This document shows positions 36,870-43,239 of a stretch of DNA of 64,000 nt, piece by piece; the stretch's first letter is position 1, and every line of letters starts with the position of its first letter. The position numbers and the translations under genes are program-made. The notes under the pieces were generated by a model. That model saw nothing but the letters and a program-made list of their open reading frames with translations. It was not told the origin of the DNA and made no database searches. This DNA comes from Spongiibacter tropicus DSM 19543 (GTDB taxonomy: Bacteria > Pseudomonadota > Gammaproteobacteria > Pseudomonadales > Spongiibacteraceae). The stretch covers positions 2,419,319 through 2,483,318 of the forward strand of contig NZ_ATUS01000001.1 in NCBI RefSeq assembly GCF_000420325.1. Direction: 5' to 3'.

Positions 36870-37754
36870 TTAGTTGGCGGCCAGCATGCCCCAGTCAGTA
36901 CTGGGATTCAGGGTCAGGGTGACGTTGTCGATAAGCCGAGTCGAGCCCAACTTGGCGGCGGCTAGTATAACAACTTCTTCCGTTTCGGGGCGAACTTCAG
37001 CGAGGCTGCGAGCGTCGCAAATATTCACGTAATCCGGTTCAAAGCCCGCTTCAAGCAGTGCAAGGCGAGCATGACTCTCCAGCTCAACATAGCTGTCGTA
37101 GCCACAGGCAATGGCTTCGCGCAGTTCCTGCAATACCCGGTGGAGTTCCGGCGCCTGCTGGCGTTGTATGTCGCTGAGGTAACCGTTGCGTGAGCTCAGC
37201 GCCAGGCCATCTTCAGCGCGCGCCGTTGCCACACCAATAATATTGATGGGCATGCACAGGTCGCTGACCATCTTGCGGATGACGCTGAGTTGTTGAAAGT
37301 CTTTCTCACCAAATACGGCAGTGTCGGGCTGCACAATATTGAACAGCTTGGTCACAATCGTTGATACGCCGGTGAAATGCCCGGGTCGATTGGCTCCGCA
37401 GTGTCCTTCTGATACGACGGGAACTGAAACCTTGCTGTGCTGGTCCATGCCCTCGGGATAGATCTCTTCTACCGTGGGCAGGAACAAAAACTGGACGCCT
37501 TCGGCGAACAGCTTTTCCTTGTCGGCCGCCAAGGTGCGCGGGTAGGTGCTGAGGTCCTCGCTGGCGGAAAATTGCAGTGGATTCACAAAAATGCTGACCA
37601 CCACAATATCGGCTTCGCGGGAGGCCCTGCGAACCAAAGAGATATGACCCTCGTGCAGATTCCCCATAGTGGGAACGAAGGCAACAGTTTTACCGGCGCG
37701 GCGCGCGCTGTGAATGGCGGTTCGGAGCGCTGCGGCTGAGCTGTATGTTTTCAT
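36870..37754 (-). CDS. panC: Pantothenate synthetase (pantoate-beta-alanine ligase)
   Basis: It joins pantoate and beta-alanine with ATP. The 294-residue nucleotidyltransferase-fold protein has FVPTMGNLHEGHISL (HxGH motif), VSIFVNPLQF and the KMSKS-like ALSSRNGYLS. The ATG at 37754 (MKTYSSAAALR) is preceded by AGGTGG; upstream in-frame codons fall in the intergenic region. Unusually, 268 bases separate it from panB; that gap holds inverted repeats (see 37876-38002) and may contain a separate promoter. Confidence 0.96.
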   Translation of the reverse strand: MKTYSSAAALRTAIHSARRAGKTVAFVPTMGNLHEGHISLVRRASREADIVVVSIFVNPLQFSASEDLSTYPRTLAADKEKLFAEGVQFLFLPTVEEIYPEGMDQHSKVSVPVVSEGHCGANRPGHFTGVSTIVTKLFNIVQPDTAVFGEKDFQQLSVIRKMVSDLCMPINIIGVATARAEDGLALSSRNGYLSDIQRQQAPELHRVLQELREAIACGYDSYVELESHARLALLEAGFEPDYVNICDARSLAEVRPETEEVVILAAAKLGSTRLIDNVTLTLNPSTDWGMLAAN

Positions 37755-37875
37755 ACCACCTAACTTCCCAATCTCGATCTCTGCAATGTAGGCAGAGGCA
37801 GTTTGCTGTGAAGTCAGTCCGCGCATTCCGCGGGCTGGCGACCTGTTCCACCGAGCGCGTGTTTTCGCTGATTAC

Positions 37876-38002
37876 ACTGGTTATAAACTGACCAGTTTCA
37901 CGGTGGCGGGCAAGTATGCCCCAATCATTATGGCCGTTCAATGCCTTGGTAACAAAAAATTCATGGATTTGTTACCCCGAATTTTTGTTTCTCAGGGTAA
38001 CA
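37876..38002. promoter_or_regulatory. panB-panC intergenic region with nested inverted repeats and GTAACA/TGTTAC half-sites
   Basis: The 268-base gap (37755-38022) has no convincing gene. It holds ACTGGT-N9-ACCAGT (37876-37896), then GGTAACAAA-N11-TTTGTTACC (37948-37976), then a further GTAACA (37997-38002). The GTAACA/TGTTAC half-sites resemble those upstream of the crcZ-like RNA, and the 21-base centre-to-centre spacing is the same. No clear -24/-12 promoter was found, so the function is open: an internal panC promoter under CbrB, an operator, or an mRNA structure. Confidence 0.5.
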
Positions 38003-38022
38003 GTTTCCGACGATTTTGTGCC

Positions 38023-38814
38023 TTAGTCAAAGCAGTGCTCAGCTGCTGGGAAGCTGCCATCAAGGACGGCGTTGCGGTAGCGGCACAGGGCATCTTCAAT
38101 GCTGCTGCTGCCATCGGCGAAGTTGCGTACAAAGCGGGCGGTCTTGGCTGTGATGCCAAGCAGGTCGTGGAGTACCAGTACTTGAGCGTCTGTCTGCGGT
38201 CCGGCGCCAATGCCGATAACCGGAATACGGAGTGCCTGGGTGATCTCGGCCGCCAGTGTCTGCGGGACGCATTCGAGTACCAGCATAGCGGCGCCTGCGG
38301 CTTCCAGTGCCAGGGCGTCATCGAGAATGTGCTTGGCCTGGTCGTCGTTTCGGCCTTGCACGCGGTAGCCGCCGAGCACATTGACCGACTGGGGCGTTAA
38401 GCCGAGGTGGCCACAGACAGGGATGCCGGCCCGGCTAAGCAGCTCGATGCTGTCGGTAAGCCAGGCGCCGCCTTCCAGTTTCACGAGCTGTGCACCGGCG
38501 CGCATCAGCGTGCTGGCGTTGTCCAGGCATTGCTGCTGGCTGTGGTAACTCCCAAACGGCAGATCGCTGATGATCAGTGGCGCGCGGCAACCCCTGGCTA
38601 CGCTCGCGGTATGATAGACCATGTCGTCAACGCTGACCGGCAGAGTAGAGTCGTGCCCCTGAAGTACCATGCCCAGCGAATCGCCAACCAGAATGGCTTC
38701 GATGCCCGCGTTCTCGACCAGTTGCGCAAAACTGGCGTCATAGCAGGTGACAACGGCGAATTTCTCGCCCTGCTGCTTTTTCTGTATCAGGCTTGGGATA
38801 CTGGTCTTGCTCAT
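38023..38814 (-). CDS. panB: 3-methyl-2-oxobutanoate hydroxymethyltransferase
   Basis: First committed step of pantothenate synthesis: ketoisovalerate plus methylene-THF to ketopantoate. The 263-residue TIM-barrel keeps the Mg ligands and catalytic residues at canonical positions: Asp45 (VGDSLGM), Asp84 ([10 protein letters not shown]), Glu114 (KLEGG) and Glu181 (LECVP). It follows the deoxynucleoside kinase gene by 18 bases and is in the same operon as folK and pcnB. Confidence 0.97.
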   Translation of the reverse strand: MSKTSIPSLIQKKQQGEKFAVVTCYDASFAQLVENAGIEAILVGDSLGMVLQGHDSTLPVSVDDMVYHTASVARGCRAPLIISDLPFGSYHSQQQCLDNASTLMRAGAQLVKLEGGAWLTDSIELLSRAGIPVCGHLGLTPQSVNVLGGYRVQGRNDDQAKHILDDALALEAAGAAMLVLECVPQTLAAEITQALRIPVIGIGAGPQTDAQVLVLHDLLGITAKTARFVRNFADGSSSIEDALCRYRNAVLDGSFPAAEHCFD

Positions 38815-38832
38815 GCTTGGCCTCGCGGAGAC

Positions 38833-39498
38833 TCAGAAAAAAGTCGGGTTAAAATAATGGCGTCCGCTGCGAATTTCCAGCAAGTAGTCGAGTAATTGCT
38901 GATAGTCGCGGTCATTGTGGGCGAAATCGATCTCTTCAGCGTTAACGATCAGCAGTGGAGACGCCTGGTAGTCGAAAAAGAACTCGCTGTAGGCTTCGTT
39001 AACCTGTTCCAGATAGCGAAGGTCGATGTTGCGCTCAAAGGCAATGCCTCGTTGCTGGACTCGCTCCTTCAATACCTTGGCTGGTGCTTGCAGGTATATC
39101 ACCAGATCCGGGGTCGGAACGTCCACAGCGATCTGCTGATAGACCTTCTGATACAGTTCCAGCTCATTGTTGTCCAGCGTCAGGCGGGCGAACAGCGGGT
39201 CCTTCTGGAACAGATAGTCAGCGATGTATCCCTGCCCGAATAGTTCGTTCTGATGCAGTTCGCCAAGCTGCTGGCTGCGTTGGAACAGGAAAAACAGCTG
39301 CGCGGCCAGCGCGCCGTGACGACGGTTGTCGTAAAACCGTTCGAGGAAAGGATTTTCTTCAGCGCCCTCCGGTACTGGAGAGTATTCCAGTGATGCCGAC
39401 AGGCGCTGCATCAGGGTTGTCTTGCCAACCCCGATCGGCCCCTCTATCGCAATATAGCGCGGCGGGTTCGCCGATTTGAATAGCGGCTCATTCAGCAT
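38833..39498 (-). CDS. Deoxynucleoside kinase-family protein
   Basis: A 221-residue P-loop kinase of the deoxyadenosine/deoxyguanosine kinase fold. The Walker A motif is IEGPIGVGKTTL (18-29), followed by ENPFLERFYDNRRHGALAAQ, the family's E-x-NP-x-L signature, and a lid region with KERVQQRGIAFERNID. It probably phosphorylates a deoxynucleoside for salvage, but the substrate is not readable. It overlaps folK by 11 bases, so the two are translationally coupled. Genes of this type are commonly found between folK and panB in gammaproteobacteria. Confidence 0.85.
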   Translation of the reverse strand: MLNEPLFKSANPPRYIAIEGPIGVGKTTLMQRLSASLEYSPVPEGAEENPFLERFYDNRRHGALAAQLFFLFQRSQQLGELHQNELFGQGYIADYLFQKDPLFARLTLDNNELELYQKVYQQIAVDVPTPDLVIYLQAPAKVLKERVQQRGIAFERNIDLRYLEQVNEAYSEFFFDYQASPLLIVNAEEIDFAHNDRDYQQLLDYLLEIRSGRHYFNPTFF

Positions 39499-39991
39499 GT
39501 CGGTTCTGCTCGCTATCTTCTATTAGCCAAAGATCATCATCGCCGGGTGGTAGCAGGTGTTCCGCGCTCTGGCACAGTGTTGCGGCCAACGCCGCGTCCA
39601 GCTCTGCCAGCGGCAGCAGGACGAAGCGCCGCTCTCCTGCGCGCGGGTGCGGGATATTCAGGCGTTCGTTGTTAATCTCCCGGTCGCCGTAGCTGAGTAT
39701 GTCCAGGTCCAGAGTTCGCGGTCCCCAGCGTATGTCCCGCTGTCGCCCGTGCTGGGCCTCGATCGCCTGAAGTGCGGTAAGCAGTTCATCGGGGCTCAGT
39801 GCTGTGTCGATTGCTGCCACAGCATTGATGTAGGAATCTTGCTGCCCAGGGCCGATGGCCCGGCTGCCATAGAGGCGGGAGTATGCGGTCAGCCGACTCC
39901 CCGGCAGGCGCTTCAGGGCATTCAGTGCGCCGTAAATCTGCGCCAGAGGTGCTCCCTGATTACTGCCTAAGGCAATATAACTGCGTATCAT
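39488..39991 (-). CDS. folK: 6-hydroxymethyl-7,8-dihydropterin pyrophosphokinase
   Basis: HPPK transfers pyrophosphate from ATP to the pterin in folate synthesis. The 167-residue protein starts YIALGSNQGAP and has the signature RWGPRTLDLDIL, with the Mg-binding Asp pair, and the substrate loop RLNIPHPRAGERRFVLLPL. Its start overlaps pcnB by four bases and its end overlaps the next gene by 11. The pcnB-folK-panB order is shared with Pseudomonas and E. coli. Confidence 0.96.
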   Translation of the reverse strand: MIRSYIALGSNQGAPLAQIYGALNALKRLPGSRLTAYSRLYGSRAIGPGQQDSYINAVAAIDTALSPDELLTALQAIEAQHGRQRDIRWGPRTLDLDILSYGDREINNERLNIPHPRAGERRFVLLPLAELDAALAATLCQSAEHLLPPGDDDLWLIEDSEQNRHAE

Positions 39992-41361
39992 GTGTCTTTA
40001 CGGGGTCTGCGTCGACGGCGGCGTGGACGCGGACGACGCTCGCGATCGCTGTCGTCCTGCGCATGCTGCTGCATGCCTTGCCGGGTGTCGGGTTGGGCCT
40101 CATAAAACGCCTGCCACCATTGACTTAGCTGGCCTTCCACTTCGCCGGCCTGTTCCCGAAGTAGTAGAAAGTCATAACCGGCTCGGAAATAGCGATTCTC
40201 AACCAGCTGGGCTGCACGTTTGCCTGACTGCTTTTCGAAGCGCAGCTGGAGCTCCCAGATGTCGCGCATCGGGAGTGAGAAGCGCTTGGGAATTGCAACG
40301 CGTTGCTGTTGTTTGTGAAGGCAGCGCTCTGCCGCCTGATGCAGAGCAGGAATGGGGGGCACGCCGTCATCCAGTAGCTCTTGATGCAATTGTTTCACAA
40401 CCGGCCACAGCAGGATGGCGTACAGGAAGGCGGGGGTGACGGGTTTGCCTTCCTGAATGCGGGCGTCGGTATTGGCCAGCCCCTGATGAATCAGTTCTGT
40501 CGTCGCCGGCGACTGCGTGTCCAGCAGTCGCTGGGTTGCCGGAAACAGTGGCGCAAAGAGCCCATAGCGCTGCATTAATGCATAGGTTTGCAGTGCGCGA
40601 CCATTCATAAACAGCTTCAGCACTTCATCGAACATCCGCGCCGCCGCAATGTCTTCGAGGAGAGGAGCGAGTTTGGTGAGCGGTGCCTCGGTGTTTGCCT
40701 CGATATCGAAGTCCAGCTTGGCGGCAAATCTCACCACGCGCAGCATGCGCACGGGATCTTCTCGATAGCGGGTTTCCGGGTCGCCAATAATGCGAACCAG
40801 CCGATTGTTCAGATCGTCCAGCCCGCCGACAAAATCATAGACGGCAAAATCCCGGCTCGAGTAGTACAGCGCATTGATACTGAGGTCGCGCCGCAGTGCG
40901 TCTTCATCCATGCTGCCGTAAACGTTGTCGCGCAGCAGCATGCCGGACTCGTTGCGTGCAGAGTGCTTGGCTTTGGCCTTGCTGTTTGTCTGGGGGGCGT
41001 CGTGATTGCCTCGGAAAGTCGTCACTTCGATGACTTCGCGTCCGAAGCGCACGTGAACAATACGGAAACGCCGACCGATAATGCGGCTGTTGCGGAACAG
41101 CGCTCGAACTTCCTCGGGGGTGGCGTCGGTCGCAACGTCGAAGTCCTTGGGCTCGCCGCCCAGTAACAGGTCTCTGACTCCGCCGCCGACGAGATAGGCT
41201 TCATGGTCGGCCTGGTTGAGGCGGTGAATGACTTTAAGGGCACTGTCGCTGATCAGGCGGCGGGAAACACAGTGCTCATCGCGGGGAATCACCGTGGGTC
41301 CGTGAGGAGCCTGATTGGAGCGACCTAACTTGCTGGTGAGTTTTTTCCAGAGTCCTGACAC
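39988..41361 (-). CDS. pcnB: Poly(A) polymerase I
   Basis: It adds 3' poly(A) tails that promote RNA decay. The protein is about 457 residues from GTG at 41361. The nucleotidyltransferase motif LVGGGVRD (57-64) is followed by PKDFDVATDA with the two catalytic Asp (73, 75); RRFRIVHVRFG and RRDLSINALYY follow. The C-terminal tail is very Arg-rich (about ten Arg in RPRPRRRRRRPRK), likely RNA-binding. A longer in-frame reading from 41418 would start upstream of the predicted transcript start (extended -10 at 41409-41417), so it is rejected. No strong ribosome site is seen. Confidence 0.93.
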   Translation of the reverse strand: MSGLWKKLTSKLGRSNQAPHGPTVIPRDEHCVSRRLISDSALKVIHRLNQADHEAYLVGGGVRDLLLGGEPKDFDVATDATPEEVRALFRNSRIIGRRFRIVHVRFGREVIEVTTFRGNHDAPQTNSKAKAKHSARNESGMLLRDNVYGSMDEDALRRDLSINALYYSSRDFAVYDFVGGLDDLNNRLVRIIGDPETRYREDPVRMLRVVRFAAKLDFDIEANTEAPLTKLAPLLEDIAAARMFDEVLKLFMNGRALQTYALMQRYGLFAPLFPATQRLLDTQSPATTELIHQGLANTDARIQEGKPVTPAFLYAILLWPVVKQLHQELLDDGVPPIPALHQAAERCLHKQQQRVAIPKRFSLPMRDIWELQLRFEKQSGKRAAQLVENRYFRAGYDFLLLREQAGEVEGQLSQWWQAFYEAQPDTRQGMQQHAQDDSDRERRPRPRRRRRRPRKDT

Positions 41362-41408
41362 GGTATTGCGCTCGTTGGTCCTGATTTGGCCTGATCGGCA
41401 AAGCGGGC

Positions 41409-41417
41409 ATTCTAGCA
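41409..41417 (-). promoter_or_regulatory. Extended -10 promoter of pcnB
   Basis: On the minus strand TGC-TAGAAT is an extended -10 element. Transcription would start near 41402, downstream of the crcZ-like terminator, giving pcnB and the genes after it a separate promoter. No good -35 is present. Confidence 0.5.
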
Positions 41418-41461
41418 CAAGCTGCTGGGGGGTGGAGGAGGTGGGGTTTTTTCAGAGCCCT

Positions 41462-41493
41462 AAAATGAAGAAGGGGAAAACAATGTCTTCCCC
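41462..41493 (-). terminator. Terminator of the crcZ-like RNA
   Basis: On the minus strand GGGGAA-N9-TTCCCC is followed by TTCTTCATTTT. The T-run is interrupted, so some read-through into pcnB is possible. Confidence 0.65.
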
Positions 41494-41574
41494 ACCCAGG
41501 TCTCTTTGCTTCGTCTATTATTGTTATTGTTCGCGTTTTGTTATTTTTATTTTTGGTTTTTATTCTTCTTTGAT
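41462..41574 (-). ncRNA. crcZ: CrcZ-like small RNA (Hfq/Crc decoy) between cbrB and pcnB
   Basis: In Pseudomonas, CrcZ lies between cbrB and pcnB, is transcribed from a CbrB-dependent sigma-54 promoter, and sequesters Hfq/Crc through repeated A-rich CA motifs, relieving catabolite repression. All these features are visible here. A -24/-12 promoter is at 41585-41599. The predicted RNA of about 113 nt has A-rich runs AAAGAAGAATAAAAA and AAAATAAAAATAACAAAA, and a perfect AAY repeat AACAATAACAATAATA (41516-41531). A hairpin terminator is at 41462-41493. It is far shorter than the roughly 400-nt Pseudomonas RNA. The 5' end is inferred from the promoter. Confidence 0.75.
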
Positions 41575-41584
41575 CGCTATAAAA

Positions 41585-41599
41585 GCATTCTGCGTGCCA
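41585..41599 (-). promoter_or_regulatory. Sigma-54 promoter of the crcZ-like RNA
   Basis: TGGCAC-GCAGA-ATGC on the minus strand matches the RpoN consensus at 14 of 15 scored positions including the invariant GG and GC, about 130 bases after the cbrB stop. No protein-coding frame of note lies between it and cbrB. Confidence 0.8.
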
Positions 41600-41674
41600 A
41601 CTTTGGTATTTTTATGTTTTTCAGTAGCTTAGCTGTTTTTTGGGGTTCTGTGTGTCGGTGCTTTTACAGGGCTT

Positions 41675-41723
41675 TGTTACCGTACTAAACGCAAGTTGTT
41701 ACGTTGGCTGGGTCCCGGTAACG
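41675..41723. promoter_or_regulatory. Candidate CbrB binding sites upstream of the crcZ-like RNA
   Basis: Three half-sites are seen: TGTTAC (41675-41680), TGTTAC (41697-41702) and GTAACG (41718-41723). The last two form an inverted repeat with a 15-base spacer; the first two are direct repeats 22 bases apart. They lie about 100-145 bases upstream of the predicted RNA start, a typical enhancer distance. TGTTAC/GTAACA half-sites are, from memory, those described for CbrB in Pseudomonas. Confidence 0.65.
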
Positions 41724-41729
41724 GCTGTG

Positions 41730-43154
41730 TCAGTTGTTTCCTGAGCGCGCGCTTTTTTTCCGGGGGATGCCCAGTCGCTGACGGCGTTCCCACAGGCACT
41801 TGCGGCTGACCCCAAGTTTCTGGGCCAGTTCTGTTTCGCTCATGCTGTCCTGGTGCTCAAGTACAAAGCGCTGGAAATAGTCCTCCAGCGAGAGATCTTC
41901 AATCGGGTCGGAGCTGCGCACACGGCTGGCGCGGTTCTCTTTTCGCTCTACCGCGCTGCTGCGGCTTCGCTCCGGTTTGCGGCCGCGAATCTGGCTGATA
42001 TCGACCAGCTCGAGGTCGATATCCAACAGCTCATTATCGATCTCCTCGCCTTCGCAGAGGATAACGGCGCGCTCGACGGCGTTTTCCAGCTCGCGGATGT
42101 TGCCCGGCCACACATAGGTGGTAATCGCTTGGATCGCCTTGGGACTGAACTTAAGCAACGGGCGACCAAGGGCCTCGCAGCGTTGCTTCAGCAGGGTCTC
42201 TGCAATCTCAAGAATGTCCTTGCCGCGCTCGCGCAGCGGGGGCAGCTCGAGTTTCATGACGTTGATACGGTAGTAGAGGTCTTCCCGAAAGCGGCCGTTG
42301 TGGGCCATCTCTTTAAGGTCACGGTGGGTGGCGCAGATCAGCCGTACATCCACCTTGCTGGATTCCACCGCGCCGATACGGCGGATTTCGTCTTCTTGAA
42401 TAAAGCGCAGCAGGCGGGCCTGGGCTTCCAGGGGCAATTCGCCGATTTCGTCCAGAAACAGTGTTCCGCCATCGGCGGCTTCTATCAGGCCGATGCGGTT
42501 GGCGTTAGCGCCGGTGAAGGCGCCTTTCTCGTAGCCGAACAACTCGGATTCGATCAGGGTCTCTGGGATCGCTGCGCAGTTCACGCACACAATCGCTTTA
42601 CTGGCGCGCTTGCTCTGACTGTGGATGGCGCGGGCGACCAGTTCTTTACCGGTGCCGGTTTCGCCGTGAACCAGCACGGTGGTGTCGGTCGGAGCGACAC
42701 GGCGAATGTGCTCATAGAGCTTCTGCATAGGTTTGCAGTTGCCGATCATGCCCATGCTGCTGGCGTTATTGCCAGCGCGCTTTGCCGTGCTTGTGGCCGG
42801 TCCGCTTTCGGTGTCGCTGATAATTCGTGCGACGGTATCAATCATCTCATCGTGGTCGAAAGGTTTCGCGATGTAGTCAATCGCGCCCTTTTTCATCGAG
42901 TCAACCGCTGACTTCAGACTGGCATAGCTGGTCATAATCAGTACAGGGCTCTCAGTTTGGCTGATTAGCTCTGTACCAGGCGCGCCGGGGAGTCTCAGGT
43001 CGCTGATTAGCAGCTGGTAGCTGTCAAGATCGAACTGCTCAACCGCTTCCTGCACGGAGCCCGCTTCATCCACTTCGTAATCGTTGCGCTCCAGCAGGCG
43101 CCGCAGCGCCATACGGATAACGTCTTCATCTTCAACGATCAGAATGCGGGGCAT
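41730..43154 (-). CDS. cbrB: Sigma-54-dependent response regulator CbrB
   Basis: An NtrC-family activator that, phosphorylated by CbrA, drives sigma-54 promoters such as crcZ. The 474 residues comprise a receiver domain (1-120; Asp52 in LLISDLRLPG), an AAA+ domain (about 145-375) with Walker A GETGTGKE and the sigma-54-contacting GAFTGA loop, and a Fis-type HTH at the C terminus (ETELAQKLGVSRKCLWERRQ). The ATG at 43154 has GGGAG seven bases before it; 15 upstream in-frame codons are rejected. Pairing with an SSS-type sensor and the pcnB context identify it as CbrB rather than NtrC. Confidence 0.93.
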   Translation of the reverse strand: MPRILIVEDEDVIRMALRRLLERNDYEVDEAGSVQEAVEQFDLDSYQLLISDLRLPGAPGTELISQTESPVLIMTSYASLKSAVDSMKKGAIDYIAKPFDHDEMIDTVARIISDTESGPATSTAKRAGNNASSMGMIGNCKPMQKLYEHIRRVAPTDTTVLVHGETGTGKELVARAIHSQSKRASKAIVCVNCAAIPETLIESELFGYEKGAFTGANANRIGLIEAADGGTLFLDEIGELPLEAQARLLRFIQEDEIRRIGAVESSKVDVRLICATHRDLKEMAHNGRFREDLYYRINVMKLELPPLRERGKDILEIAETLLKQRCEALGRPLLKFSPKAIQAITTYVWPGNIRELENAVERAVILCEGEEIDNELLDIDLELVDISQIRGRKPERSRSSAVERKENRASRVRSSDPIEDLSLEDYFQRFVLEHQDSMSETELAQKLGVSRKCLWERRQRLGIPRKKSARSGNN

Positions 43155-43239
43155 TGGGAACTCCCTCAGTTTCAGGCCAGCTATACAGCCGAACAACATA
43201 ACGCGTCCGGCGCGATAATTCCATACAGCGTGTGGGGAC

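Noticed and set aside
37905..37930. TTGGGG-CATAC-TTGC on the minus strand as a -24/-12 promoter for panC
   Set aside because: The GG-to-GC spacing is off by one base and the -24 element lacks the invariant GG in register, so it was not called.
37690..37941. Minus-strand open frame of 83 codons in the panB-panC gap
   Set aside because: It overlaps the panC start, has no ribosome site and no recognisable sequence.
39568..39584. TGGCAC-N4-TTGC resembling a sigma-54 promoter
   Set aside because: The spacer is one base short and it lies inside folK on the wrong strand for any downstream gene.
41315..41632. Plus-strand open frame crossing the cbrB-pcnB gap
   Set aside because: It runs antisense to the crcZ-like RNA; the Tyr/Phe/Leu-rich translation is simply the complement of A-rich repeats.
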